From contig JAUIRK010001055.1 in NCBI GenBank assembly GCA_030549495.1, forward strand, positions 495,001-559,000: a stretch of DNA of 64,000 nt, in the 5' to 3' direction. The notes under the pieces are model-generated. The model did no database searches and had not been told where the DNA came from. It was given only the letters and a program-made list of their open reading frames with translations. Shown piece after piece: positions 21,387 to 34,371 of this stretch; positions within the stretch are counted from its first letter, which is position 1, and each line of letters begins with the position of its first letter. Both the position numbers and the translations under genes were made by a program. This DNA comes from Nectonema munidae (Eukaryota > Nematomorpha > Nectonematoida > Nectonematidae).

Positions 21387-22123
21387 TTGATATTTTGCTC
21401 AAAATGTTCTATCAAAGCTTCAAGAAGTAAAGAGTATATGTCGTGCGAAACTTCCGTCCTAATTTGAAAATCTTCTGTTGATGTCATTCATCAAAGCATT
21501 ATATTAGATCATATACAAGTGAGTTGAAAATATGGTGCATGTATAAGCACAAGTTTCATTTACAACGAATTGCTTCTATAAATTTTTTCATGTATGAATG
21601 ATTATTGCCGTTTTCAAAGACTAGAGTCAAACTACAGTGACCCACATGTGTTCAATGTAAAGTAACATAAAAAACTAGCTAAAGGGTGAGAAAGAGAGAG
21701 CGAGTGAAAATGAGAGAGAAGCGAGCAACGTTTTGCAAATCAGGGAACACTCAAGATTCTCATCTCGCCTCCAACATACTCTTCTTATAGTCAAAATAAT
21801 TGAAAATTGGGGTTTCAATTACAATTATTTTCCAATTATGAAGCTTTAATTACAATTATAATTTCAATTACACTCTTTTTTTTCTCAATTACAATTACAA
21901 TTAGAATTACTCTTTAGTTGTAATTAATTTTCAATTACACAATTACAATTATAATTGAACCCAACCCTGCTTAGTGTGTAGAATCACTTGATTCGACAAA
22001 ATTATTTAATTATAAAAAAATTTAACATTTTTTTGTGTTAATTGTGCATTATTATGTTTAAGCTACTTTTTTTGTAAATTTTGTGTTATAATTTTATATA
22101 AAAAAATTCATTTACATTTTAAA

Positions 22124-22190
22124 TGTTAAAACCGCATGTATCGAACTATGAGTAATTTGTCTAGTGCGGGACACAAGCCCAACGACTAAG
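22124..22190 (-). repeat. tRNA-derived SINE arm (right, inverted)
   Basis: GTTAAAACCGCATGTATCGA and GCGGGACACAAGCCCAACG are the reverse complement of the left arm (18133-18193), with almost no differences. On this side the SINE body continues for 154 bp (21970-22123) before reaching hAT element B. Confidence 0.6.
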
Positions 22191-22797
22191 TAGTAAAATC
22201 ATTTATACAATAAAATCCTAAGTAAAGGAAATCAATGTAACGTATTAACTTGGAATCGTTTTGGTATCGGAGCGAGTTGAAATATTTCCACTCCTATTCC
22301 GATGCTAGAGAAAATTTCCGATATTCCGATTATTCCGATACGATTCCGATTAATCGTCCCATCACTAGTAGGTAGAATATTTGTACTAACTTTTATTAAC
22401 AAAAATTTTAAACATAGTATGAAAATATTGGCAACTATTCCAAGCAATCTTGATAAAACGAATATCTAAGAATAAAGATGCTATATATTTGGATTCTGGA
22501 ATAAAAGACTTAATTGTTTAAATTGGCCCTTTAGCTTAACTTAAGTACGGGGGGCGGGGGCAAAACTGATCAGACTGGCGGGGCACAACTGGTTTTAGTG
22601 GGACAAGGACTATAAAAAAGTGTATATATTTCTAAGGAGTTTCAGAGGGACCAAATTGCCCCCTCTCATCGACGCTCATGGTTACAGAAATTAATAGGGA
22701 CAGACCTTTTAAGCTTTAAATTATAGAGTTCTTATATAGTTATGTGCTATAAAAAATTTTACCCCTCTTAATAATGTATGGGCGCTTGTTCAAATTA

Positions 22798-23010
22798 CTG
22801 GCTATATTACTGCCTCTGGTGAAATATAGCTCAAATTTGCATTATTATATCAAGGAAGTTGAAAATAATGAAAAAATATATTTTAAATATTGATTAGACT
22901 TAATCTTAAAACAAGAAAAGTAATATGGAAAATCTCACAGTACCAACAAGTCTTTTAAATACTATAAAAAAGGTATACAATTAGGAAAATTAAAAATTAT
23001 TAGGGAGGAG
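22798..23010. repeat. Dispersed repeat, copy 2 (partner at 5503-5690)
   Basis: GGCTATATTACTGCCTCTGG through TTAGGGAGGAGGGCGAAAGA aligns with copy 1. GC-rich pieces occur nearby at 22545-22680 and 23010-23065 (GGGGGCGGGGGC, CCCCCTCCCTCG), unlike the AT-rich surroundings. The 23070-23600 stretch shows no gene. Confidence 0.5.
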
Positions 23011-23599
23011 GGCGAAAGACTTTTTCACCCCACTTGAAATCACGGTTCCCCCTCCCTCGTATGTGCGCTTCTGATCACCATGCTGATTTCATTTTTGGAC
23101 ACAATTTTTGTAATTAGGATGTAAAAATGTTTTTCAAAATTCTTTCTTTCCCCTTAAAAATTTATTCAAAAGCATTTATTCTTATTTAATATTTTTTGAA
23201 CTAAAGAATACCATTTTTGGCTAAGTTTTGATCGTTGCTGTGGAAAAATAGTGAAAAAATAGTGATGCCTGAAAATTATCTCAGAAACATACTTTCATAT
23301 TTTAAATAAAATATATTTCTAATTTTTTATATTACGGTGCTCAGTTCATTTCTTAACTTAGTTTTCACAATTAGGGAGCAGGAATGTGTGGAATTATCAA
23401 TCAAGTAGACCTTTCTGAAAATATCTAAATTTTCTCAAAAAAAACGATTGGCAATTACAATTAAGCTTGCTTTGCAAGTGTGCTCATTGGATAACATTTC
23501 TTTTATAATAAATTTTGAAAATTATATAAAAAAATTCGTCCCTCCCCCAAATTTAGGGGATGTGCGCCTCTGGATTAGATTATAATTAAGTTACAAGGC

Positions 23600-24830
23600 C
23601 AGCCATTTTTAAATACTTGTCATTATATTGTTCCCTCAAATCAACCACGATAATTGTATGGGATTTCAAATACCGTTGTTTTGCTCTTTTATATATTTTT
23701 TTGTAAGCGTTGTTAGCGTGTGGTTGTTACGTTGTCTATACTCATTCAAATACTCTATATCCAGCTTCCATCATTCGTTTCTTATTAGAAACACTATATA
23801 CATGGTATTTTTTTCAGTCTGCGTATTCCATCAACTCTTATTAATGCGCATACGTTTTAATTATGGTAAGAAATTCATCATCATAATATTTATGGTGTAA
23901 AATTTTTCCTTTATTTTTTATTTGATAAATATGAGACGATAAGAATATAATACTTTGCGTGTTTCTTGCAATGTATGATATTTTTTGTGTGTAAAATAAT
24001 GCGATAAAAGTGAGGATGATGAAAATATCATTATTAATTTTTATCTTCAATGATGGTGGTGGTGATGATGATGATAATGTTAATTATGTTTTTCTCGGTG
24101 CAGAGATGTTAATCCTCTCTGAGTAAAATGATATATAATTCTTCTAGTCGTGTATGTTGAACCGATTGAGTTGTATCAGTATTTTTTTAATCAGAAAGTA
24201 ACGTTATCGAAATGGAAAATCCTGGCAGCGTCATACCATACCTTTTCAAAATATTCAGATATACTTATTTGTATATGAATAGTACGGCTTCGTTAGCATT
24301 GGAGTTTCAAGCACGGCCGTTTTTTAGGAAAATATGTCTATAATACCTCAAACATGTGTTTTTTTGAACTTATTCGCAAATATGTAAATTATGGCGTTTA
24401 TGAAAAAAGGTGGGCTATTTATTAGTGGCAATAAGGAATAAATATGTACAATATGAAAAATATTTTCAAAACATAATTTTGTGATTTCATTTTTGCATGG
24501 GAGTATAAAAGAAAAAGTTGATAACTTTTTTCAATATTCAACTGTCTTTCTGTGTAATAGAGTGAACTTAGTCTAAATCGACTTATAAATATTTGGAAGA
24601 GCAAGCACTCTTCATATGAAAGAGAGTTCACTTCTAAAATGTTAAAATGAAGAAAAATCACCCCACGGTTATTCCATAAGGATTGCTCTACAGTTGTTTT
24701 CAATTAATAGTTTATATAAAAAATTATGAAAAGCATGAAATTTATTCAAAAAATTAAAATGCAAAATATGCTCATAGATTTATGAAATAAGTTGCTCTCT
24801 TTATGCAAACATAAGTTAAAAAATGCGTTA
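23600..24830. other. Non-coding stretch with a (GRT)n microsatellite
   Basis: Short ORFs here are AT-rich and lack domains. A GATGGTGGTGGTGATGATGA microsatellite lies at 24051-24078. No gene or element is supported. Confidence 0.4.
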
Positions 24831-24833
24831 CCT

Positions 24834-25110
24834 TATCGTGGTCCGCCCTGAATGCTGAGTCCAGGTCTACCTGGACTTTCCATCCCACTAACGCCTGCCG
24901 ACCCTTGATACTGCATAACTAAACCTTGATATATATATATAATTTTACAAGAATAATACAGGTGAGTGAACGATACAATCCTAACGCGAACGCTTCCAAT
25001 TTGAGAAACAATCTTAATGTCTAGTGATGGCCTGATTACTAACAAGGTTGGAATCGGGTTGCTAGAGCACTACCTAACCGTAAAAACCTTTGAATTCTTC
25101 GGAGGAAGAA
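24834..25110 (-). repeat. LINE 3' fragment, copy of 19004-19307
   Basis: Blocks shared in order with 19004-19307 include TGGACTTTCCATCCCACTAA, GAGTGAACGATACAATCCTA and CTAGAGCACTACCTAACCGT, then TTTGAATTCTTC-GAGGAAGAAA. Identity is about 85% by eye. Only the 3' region is present, a typical 5'-truncated LINE insertion in the minus orientation. Confidence 0.75.
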
Positions 25111-25119
25111 ACCCAGCTC

Positions 25120-27479
25120 CTAGCCTGCTATATTTAAGAACGAATTATTTATGTTGTCTCTATGTTACAATGAAAAACATCCATTAGTTTTCTTATAAAG
25201 AAAAACACACCAAAGTGCTTTTATGAAAATAATCACTCTAAAATGTTTAGGCTACTTCTTTATGTGATCCGTTTTTATCCAATAAGATAGATTTTTAATT
25301 TGTAATATATATCACAGGAAATTTTTTTAAAAGTTAAATATTTATAGATGGCGTTAACTTTTTCAAATTCTTTTAGATATCCATGTGCATGTAGATGTTA
25401 GTGCCTTATGTTTAGAGTATCAGCTCGCCTGCTTTTGCAGGAATTGCACCAACAAGAAGGAGACGGGTTACCTACGAAAAATATTTTCTGTAACGCAAGC
25501 GGGCTTCAATATAAATTATTCACAAATTTTGATAACTGAGTGTCTAAATTCTGAATTTAAAGGCCACAAGTTTATTCTTTTCGTATGGTCTCTCCTACTG
25601 CGTCAAAAATAACTTGTGCGATGAGCAAAGCATTCTTCACTTGAAAAGCAGTTTCTTTGCGTCACGTGAACCATATCAACTTTGATTTGCAACTATGCAC
25701 TTTATAAATAAAAAACTTTTTCGAGAAACAAGGACTTTGGAATTACGCATGAAGAAATATGAAGAGTTAAACAGTATATATTTAATGCATTCTCAATCTT
25801 AAAAATCTTATATATTGTAAATATCACGCGTAATGGATCCTTAAAAATAAACATTGAAGGATTTGTGTTTGAATAAATAATATTTATTGTATGATGAATG
25901 CTGATAAAGTGTGTTATAAAGAAAAAACTTGAAAATCATATTTGATATGAAGTACAGAATGGTATAATAATGAATAATTTACAATCGAACGTTTAATTAT
26001 TAATTGATTTTTTTTCTTCAAGCTTTGCAATTGATAGTGTTCTACAAACGGCATTTTGCCTTGTTATTTTGGTTGACCTCATACATTCTTTGAAAAAACT
26101 TTTTTGTGAATGTTCAAAACTTCCTGCATAATATGATTTCTCCAATTGTTTAAGTTCTAGAGTAGTGGCTGTTAACCTAATTAGGTTTTGGCACACATTA
26201 TGTAAAAAATTCAGCCGCATATATTTCAATGTAGAATAAGGTACCTTCAAAATATTATAATAATTCTAAAATCTTGAAAAGTCAGCTGCTCTCTTTTCAA
26301 AAGTTGAAAGGTTTTACTGAAAATAAAACAGTAATATAGCATATGTAAATATAATAATGATAATATGTAATTCGATCACTAATTGCTCTAGTTCTGCAAT
26401 CCCCTCATCAATAATGCATATCTCATTTCTTACATCCTTCAATTTCTATCCTCTCGCTTTTAGAGCAGTTTTCTGTGTTGCAGCTCTCTTTCTTGCTTTA
26501 CGCTCTACGATGGATTATACGTAGTAACCATTTACGCATCTAAACATCCTATAAAATTTCTTGACCATTTCACTGAATTCAAATGGGGGGGGGGGGGGGG
26601 GGGAACTTTTTTTTATTATTATTTTCGTCATTTATTATAAAGGAATTTTTGTCCAGTAAACATATACCGATTATCACCCGACTCTCAATCCCATCATTAC
26701 AGCGGATAATTACAGCGTTTTCATCAAGTCGAATTTCATTGTTTGTAATTTTGATCGCGTCCACTACCTTCTAGATCGACAAGAGGAAAAATTACTCACA
26801 TAAAATGGCGTCAAAGTGAAAACAAACTAAAAATTCTTCATACACGCTATTATTTGTACACTCATCTATTCGATTTGCGTGCATTTACGCTTTTTCTTAG
26901 TCACCTGAATAACCCTTTGGGGTAGAACTAATTCTTTACATGGAAGTGGAGACAAATAATTCGGAGATTTATAGTGTTTTGCAAACTTACTCATCATGCA
27001 TTTCACTGAAAGTAGGATTTATAGGTATCAAGAGCTTGATTAATTCATGCCATTTACCACATTTTAATGAATGAGTAGTTTCATTATGCCAGTGATAGTA
27101 CATTTCAAATTTACAAAAAAATATATCTTTAAGATGTTTTAAAGGTTTTTGACGAAAATAAACTGGCAAACAGGATATAAAATTGAATTAATAGAATAGG
27201 TTACTCCTGATTTTATTAGTTTGAAACTTTGCCATTATCGCATGTAACCAAGCCTTTATCCCTCTATATTGCTTTTCACTTGTTATTGAAACCGATGCTC
27301 ACAAATGCCTTTTCAGATTTGTATATTCTCGTACTGAAATACAAATAACTTAACAAAAGCTTTATTGCTTTCTAGATATGCTATAATCTAGCTATGTGAA
27401 GGTTTTTATACCATTACTCTTAAAACGATCACTCAGTTATGAATTCTTGAATTTAAATTTGGGCTTCTAAATGTAAATT
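25120..27479. other. Non-coding stretch; 19-base poly-G run
   Basis: No gene is supported. A run of 19 G lies at 26585-26603 and creates spurious glycine- and proline-rich ORFs on both strands. The 85-codon minus ORF (25993-26250) and the 75-codon plus ORF (25385-25612) have no recognised domain and lack splice or codon evidence. Confidence 0.4.
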
Positions 27480-27494
27480 GAAAGTTAGAGCCAT

Positions 27495-30400
27495 TATCAT
27501 CATCATCATCATCATCCATTTTGCCTTCTAGGCCTGGTTTTTGTTCCCAAAGAGTCGGGGTCAACCAGTTTCCTGCAGCAACTCTACCATTTCATTCTTT
27601 CTTTAGCATCACTTCGCACAATCTTTCTTTTTTTCGTATCGTGGTGAATCCCTTCATTCCATGCTTTCTTTGGTCTTCCTCTCTTCATCTTTTATCTTCT
27701 TTACAACGTTTCCTTCGGACATCCTTTCGACATGACCAAACCAACGTAGTCTCTCTTCTAAATGCACTTCTATATCCTCAATTCCTATTTTCTTTCTCAA
27801 CACATCGTTGGCAATCCTATCTTTCAGCGTCTTTCCGCACATCATCCTAATCATTCTCATCTCAATTGTTTGTAGCCTTCTCGTGTCAGCCTTCTTATCA
27901 CCCAGCATTCAGAACCGTAACAAATCGTACTTCTAACGCAAACTTTATACAGTCTTGCTTTTAGTTCGTCAGGTAAAAAATTTCCGCGCAGTAAGCCGGA
28001 TAATTCCTTGAACTTTTTCCAACCTAGGCGTATTCGCGCTCTTACGCTACTAGAAACATCACTGTTGCAATTGATCATATCGCCCAAATAACAGAAATGA
28101 TCATTACGCTGTCTCCATTTTTGCACTTTCTACAAACAAAGCCACTCACTGCAAAAAGAGAGCCCTTTATAGAGGAACATATTTGTGAACCCACTTATTA
28201 CAAGTCGTACATAAAATGGCGTTTCTCATTACCCCCAGTCCACATAATGAACAGGGGTCGACACTACTCACTTCCATGACACCATTAGTTTTATTACTCA
28301 TGAGCATCCCTTTGGTCTTTGCTACATTTATTTTTAATCCTTTGCTTTCAGGTGCTCTTTTCCATCCGGTATACTTAACATTCAACTCATCCAAACTATC
28401 ACCCACAACTACCAAATCATCAGCATACAAAAATTCACGATTATTTTTCGGGATTTCGGAGCTCAGAGCGTCTATATTATACTATGATAAACAACAAAGG
28501 ACTTATTACAGACCCTTGATGAACACCAACATTTATTTTAAACCACTCTATCTCGATACATTTCAATTACTGCGTTCACTTCAAACTCAGGTATACCCTT
28601 CTTTCTTAATGCCCAACGTATAACATTCCTAGGAACTGAATCAAAAGCCTTCTCAAGATCGACAAAATCTATATACAATTCTTTTCCAACTCTCAAATAC
28701 TTCTCAATCAGTTGCCTCATTATGAAAATTGCGTTTATAGTGCCCTTTCCTGGTGTAAACCCCATTTGCAGATCATCAATATCAACTTTCGCTCTGATCC
28801 TACCTTCAAACACTCTTTCTAAAACCTTCATACCGTGCTCCTGCATTTTCAGACTTCTGTAATTCTTACACTCTTTTGCATCGCCTTTCCCCTTGTACAA
28901 TGGAACTAAAACGCTTTTTCTTCAACTTTCTGGCATTTTTTCTCCATTCATCATTCGATTTCCAATCTTTGCTAACTCATTTTCAAGTTGAACATCTCAA
29001 TCACCTCAATAGGTACACCACTTGGGCCAGCCGACTTACCATGCTTCATCTTCAATATAGCGGCCTTTATCTCCTCTGCTGTTATTAGCCTTACTGGACC
29101 CTGGATAATATTGTTACTGGAAGAAATTAACCAAGAATTTTCATTATTGTAAAGTTCTTCACAGTATCCTTTCCATATTTTCAATCTGTCTTCTAGATCA
29201 AGATGTTTGTTTCCATTTTTATCTGATACAAGGCACGCCAACAATATCTTTTTTATTTCTAGTGCTATGTTTTGCCATTTTAAAGACTTTTCTCATTCTT
29301 TCTTCTGGTCTCAAATTCTTTTAATTCCTTTTTAACTTCGTCAGTCATTGCCCTCCTAATGACTTTTTGGCCTCTTTCCTGCTCTCCACATAATCCTTTC
29401 TAGCTAACCCCGTTTTTACTTTGCGCCAATTTTGTATTTCGATTTCTTATTTTTAACTGCATTCTTAACATCCTGGTCAATTTCACCACCAACCCTTTCT
29501 TTCTCCTTTAGATTTCGAGACGCCGCACACTTTTTTCATAACATTTGATAAAACCTTCATCTTGTGATCCCAGCAATTGTCCTCTTCCAGGACACGCTGT
29601 GCTTCTCTAACAAACTTTTACTTTGTCCCTTTCAGTTTCCAAGTTTTCACTCTCTCTTTCTCCCTATTAATCGTTCGTTTCGGATTAAAAATCATGTCCC
29701 TAACTAACAGTCTATGTTGAGTCATCACTTCTTCACCAGCAATCACTTTCACGTCCTTAACTTTATCGCTTTTTCTAACCAATATATAATCTGTTACACT
29801 CACTTTCCCGCCCGAATCAAAAGTTATCAATTTTTCCTGATCTTTTATGAAACAGGTATTGACAATCTTGAGGTCAAAACTATCGGCAAACTTTAGCAGC
29901 ATTTCTCCCTCTTTATTTCTTTTTCCAAAACCAAAACCTCAGTGAACGTCTTCGAAACCTTCAACATCTCTACCAACATGTCCATTGAAATCACCAAGAA
30001 CAACGCACTTACCCTTTACCTTCATCATCACTTCAGTCAAACAATCCCAAAACTCCACTTTTTCTTCTAAACTAAGACCAACCTGGGGTGCGTAGGCAGA
30101 TACAATTGTCACCACTTCTTCGTAAACAGCCATCTCCATAGTAATTACTCCACTTGACACTCTTCTAACACTGACAATCTTTTCAAGCCAATACTGATGA
30201 ACCATTAGACCAACTCCGCCTTGTCCTACTTTGTTTCCAATCCAGTACAATTTGTATCGGTGTTCACCTGCTCTAATCATCCGCGTGCCTTCTTTCTTAT
30301 ATCTCACTTCCTGCAGACCTGCAACAATTACTTTTCTTTCTACAAGCATATTCAGCACTTCTACCTACAAGCGAACCAACATTTGCTGACGCAAATCTGA

Positions 30401-30990
30401 GTATTTTCATTGGCTTTCTAAGGGATACAAATTTAGGAATCCTGGGCTCCCAATGGGCTTTACCAGGGTCCGTCATGAGTCTTCTTGTACTTAACTCTGA
30501 GAAAAACTCCTTCCCCGTGACTCTATTTGCAACTTAAAAGTTAAGGTTAAGAAACTGGGAACATAATTTTCCGTAGTATTTGAGTTGTTGTCGCATAATA
30601 TTATTTTGGGGCGTGATTTTTATGACCGGATGCCCTTCCTGGCGCCAACCACTATTTGTATTCAGGACTGGAAACCTTTAGCCTTTATACAATCAAGTAC
30701 TAAACCCACAAGGCAGTGGTAATTTTGAATCGGCGTTATTTTCTCCTAGAACAAAAACCTAACAAAAAAAAGCTAACGAGTTGATTCTACCCGGAGCTTT
30801 AGGTTAAAGCGCCTGTCACTCGCTTTCGCCTTCAGATCGTTTACTTTTAAACAACCCCGCCACGTGAAGGCAGATCCAAAGACTTACTGTTCAGAGGCTG
30901 TAAGAGACGCATGTGTCATATGGGGCATTTTATAAGAGAATGAAAGCTCAACCTCATTCCCCACCTCGACATAAACAGCATTGGAGAGGG
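27495..30990 (-). mobile_element. RTE-type LINE, near full length, with target duplication
   Basis: GAAAGTTAGAGCCAT (27480-27494) and GAAAGTAAGAGCCAT (30991-31005), a 15-bp direct repeat with one mismatch, flank about 3.5 kb. The 3' end on the minus strand is a (GAT)n repeat, seen as (ATC)n at 27495-27517, as in many RTE elements. The 5' end is a GC-richer leader (30420-30990) that includes GACCGGATGCCCTTCCTGGC (30625-30644). I recall this motif from many RTE-related repeats. One ORF spans endonuclease to a C-terminal finger but is broken. Confidence 0.85.
27654..30410 (-). pseudogene. RTE endonuclease-reverse transcriptase, broken
   Basis: The start MKILRFASANVGSLVGRS is at 30410. The endonuclease blocks are VIVAGLQEVRYKKEG (catalytic E), VVTIVSAYAPQVGLSLEEK and CVVLGDFNGHVGRDVEGF, in frame 30358-29939. 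The endonuclease end (TDYILVRKSDKVKDV) lies at 29902-29618. RT blocks: MKHGKSAGPSGVPIEVIEM (29244-28972), YKGKGDAKECKNYRSLK, LQMGFTPGKGTINAIFIM and YIDFVDLEKAFDSVPRNV (28900-28538), then MYADDLVVVGDSLDEL (YADD, 28430). After the RT comes a C-terminal finger CSLCGLGVMRNAILCTTCNK, then HFCYLGDMINCNSDVSSSV and RLRWFGHVERM near the end. At least six frames or stops separate the pieces. This layout is that of RTE proteins, sometimes annotated as craniofacial development protein 2-like. Confidence 0.85.
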
Positions 30991-31005
30991 GAAAGTAAGA
31001 GCCAT

Positions 31006-34000
31006 AACTTTTAAAAACAAATAAACTTTATGAATGAAATTTAAATCATTTACCTACAATAAGTTTTATAACGAAAAGTTGAAGGAAAGTGCAAAAATAA
31101 AATGAAACAAATAGGACAGTCTAGAAATCAACGCAGTCAGTCATGTTAAATATTTCTTATCCGACAATTTTTGTGAACCTTTTTTGATTGCTCTTAGACC
31201 CAAGATATGCTTGTTCTAATTAACACTTTCATTAGATTTGATTCCTAGTGATAAAATATTGCATGTTCATTTTTGCATGAACACTTTTTAAATAAGTTTT
31301 AAAATTTCTACACTCCCCATGCATGCTTGATTTGACAAACAACTTGTTAGGTTTATGGTTGCATTTCCTATAAAGATTGCCCCATCTAAACTTGATCACT
31401 ATCGGGTAAAAGTTCATCATTGTAATGATTCTAAATTTATTTTTTGAGAACTGAATTATATGTTTTAGAACTTATGTATCAGGGTTATTTCAGTGGTAGT
31501 AATGTAGATGAAGAATGATCTCCGAATTAAATCTTCCTGTTGGCACGCGAGTAATAGTGGACTTTGTGTCTGCGCTCAAATAAGGGATATCATAATAAAA
31601 GCTTGGGACAGTGTCAGGTCAACGAGGATTTTAATCAGGCATCAACATTTGAAAGATTTCACGTTGAATCAGTGTGATGTTTCTTTATACTTCGCTCTCT
31701 CATTTTAAGTTTGTTTATATTTTGTCTGGACAATGCTTGGACGAAATAAAATGCATGAGAGAACAAAGTCAACCTGAAACTATCGTTTGTAAAATAAATA
31801 CAAAGTTGGTGTAGACACAAAAGAAAGTCGTATACATTATACAAACAATCCAGCAAATGCCTATGGCTATTTTTACTACTCTTGGCATAACTGGGTAGTT
31901 GGATATCTTCTGAGAATCTTTTAAAATTATATAAAAAAAAAAGTATTAATATGTGCGCTTAACTCAAAAGCTATTCTTTTTAGATTGTGCACTGATTTTC
32001 GTATACGGCACTATTTCCTAATTTAATTGTTTTCATAAGAGCAGAGATAATAATGCTCAATCAAGTGATATTTTATGCTGTTGAATAATCCTTGATTTTG
32101 ATATCTACGCAATATCGATTGGCATTTTGTGTTGACCTCTAAATCCATATTTTCTTCAATAATCCCCTTTTTACTGCTGTATTTTCTGTCTTATGCATGA
32201 TTCTCCAATTTAATGTTTTGATAAGCGTCGCTTTAGTTTTATACCTATAGTCCTTGGCATATCCTATTTTTTCAACCCTTTTGAAACCCGTCGACCAATG
32301 TAATCACACGATATCTAATGTAAATCAGATGCTTTGTATTAGAAAGAATTTATAATCAGTTGTTCTCAAGCGTTTTACTGCCCAGTTTTATATCCGCCCC
32401 TACCTTTCCAAAATTATCTGCCCCAAATTTGCATTTGAAGAATTTTTATCAAAATTTACATTCAAAATAATCATAATATGAGATACCCTGAGTCTTCAAT
32501 TTCTTCTTTATTCGTTTTCCGTCAAGACCACTGTAGAAAACTTTACATCAATGTTGCGTAGCGGATTGGGAGTCAATAGTCGGTGGAGTCTGAGATTTTA
32601 AAAGATAGGAGCAGGAGTCTGTGTCTAAGGAAATTTAAGAGTCGAATACGCGTTTTTTAGGTATTTTAAATAATGAGTAAAAATCCTTTAATTTTTGTGA
32701 GTGTGTGGAGTGCCATTTCTTCAGTTAAATTTATCAAGTTTTGAGTATTTGGAGTCGGTGTCGGAGTTGGGATTTTTTAATACTTGCAGTTGGATAATTT
32801 CCTTCCGACTCCATAATGCTACTTTACAAAGAATATTTTTATAGTTGATTTGAGCTACATTGAGCCAGTTATGGGCACTTGGGGCCGGACCCCTCCATCT
32901 AAGTTATGGGCCCCACCATTAAAAAATTGAAATTTACAAATTAAACTAAAATAATGAATTAATTTTTGACAATGGTATGTAAGATTTGGCCATATTATTA
33001 TAAAAATAGAACAATGCAAAGCAAATAAAATCAAAATATAGAAACATTAATAATATCATTGATGATAACGATCAAACTTTGTTAAGATGGGCCTTCTATC
33101 TGTAATAAGAAGGCAGATTTACAATAAAAAATTTCTCTTTGCTATGTGAAATAAAGATAAGAAATATTAGCCATGATAAAATCTAAAACCGTAACAACCT
33201 GATACCAATCAAATATTAAATGCTAGTTACAAAAGTTTCACCTAAAATTTAACATTACATTTTAGACACGTTATAATGAAGTATATATTTCTATTTAGTT
33301 TGTTTTAAATTTAACAAAGATTTGCCATTTTAAACTTCATAAAAGTTTGTAAAATAAATCTAATTTATATACATCATTTTGAATGCCTCAGCCGAGGTAT
33401 CGATTCAGGTAAAAGTAAACATCATCTTTCATTGAATGATTTTTAATATAAATCTGCTTCATAAATATACTAATTTTGATTTTATTGCTTGATAGTTGTT
33501 GCTATTCCTAAATATGTTTTTAGTAATTTAGTTTTTTGCTTAAAGTTAATCTTATTTATCTTAAAACAAACTAAAATTAGTTTAACATATTACACTATTC
33601 ATAATAATAGAAAAGAGGCCATTTTGGCGCACTAATCAAAAAAGTTGAGCATCCCCCCGTGCACATTCGGATGTAGCATTGATAAATAAATTAAACAAAA
33701 ACCTGACATAGAAGAAGAAAGATTTTAGTTTTTGATCCAAGATTTTTAAATACAAATCGAATTGAGTGTAATCAATCTGTTGCCTTTTAAAAATCATTTT
33801 GAAAACTTAAATCCATATGATGAAACATTCTTAGGTTTCGTAACAAATTTATCAAAACTTTGTTACTTATTTTGATATTTATTTATTAGTGATAATTCAT
33901 TGAATATAATAAGTATGGACACTTAATCAGTCCAGGGCTACTTTGAAACATAATTATTTTTTTCAAATTTAATAGTTTAATTTTTTTACTAAATTGAGCT

Positions 34001-34371
34001 GTTTTAAGGGACGCACTTGAAAAAATTAACAATTTTATTCTTTTCCTATTCAACATTGTACAGCCTACTGTTTATATTTTTATTGTTCATATATTAATTA
34101 ATTCAATTCGCATATATTAAAAACAACACTAGATATATGCAGTGCGTATAGCAATTTTAATTCAATCTTACTTTCATCTTTTCTCTGGTTTTAAAAAATG
34201 TTGCTTTGAGCTTTCTCTTTTTTTCGTTGCTTTGTATTCATCGATTATGTCTCTAATTATTTTGTCCAGCAAAAAAAGAAATACTCGTTTTTAGTTGTAC
34301 ACTTTTCTACGGTGTACTTATCGATCATTTATGCAAGTGCATACAACTGACCAAGTAACTAAAGTTCAACA
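31006..34371. other. Upstream region of the aquaporin gene; no gene recognised
   Basis: Nothing codes convincingly. At 32560-32820 there is a GAGTCGG-type repeat (GTCGGTGGAGTCTGAG, GGAGTCGGTGTCGGAGTTGG and, inverted, CCGACTCC), probably an interspersed element. At 32880-32925 a GC-rich GGGGCCGGACCCCTCCAT stretch occurs. The ORFs at 31508 and 31659 overlap on opposite strands and lack domains. Confidence 0.4.

Larger units (their letters stand above)
18194..21969 (-). mobile_element. hAT element B (inner), internally deleted
   Basis: The ends are CAGGGTTGGGGTCAATTATA on the left and, reversed from the right, CAGGGTTGGGTTCAATTATA. These are typical hAT termini, with long subterminal runs of ATTACAATT-type sequence on both sides. 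No 8-bp direct repeat is seen: the left flank is GTTTTAAC and the right flank CTTAGTGT. The element is split by the long-TIR insertion at 18567-21228. Without that insertion it would be about 1.1 kb and carries a short two-domain ORF. Confidence 0.85.
17227..22367 (-). mobile_element. hAT element A (outer), with nested insertions
   Basis: Exact 8-bp direct repeats GTAGGTAG (17219-17226 and 22368-22375) flank inverted ends TAGTGATGGGACGAT (left) and ATCGTCCCATCACTA (right). Subterminal copies of CGATTCCGATT follow on both sides. An 8-bp duplication and these ends are hAT hallmarks. Its own coding remnant is the dimerisation domain at 17563-17790 on the minus strand. The rest of the 5.1 kb is later insertions: a Tigger end fragment, SINE arms, hAT element B, a long-TIR element and a LINE. 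Confidence 0.9.

Noticed and set aside
26579-26774. Glycine/proline-rich ORFs on both strands
   Set aside because: Created by the 19-base poly-G run; no other support.
28216-28623. 135-codon + ORF, and 27521-27850
   Set aside because: Antisense shadows of the RTE LINE.
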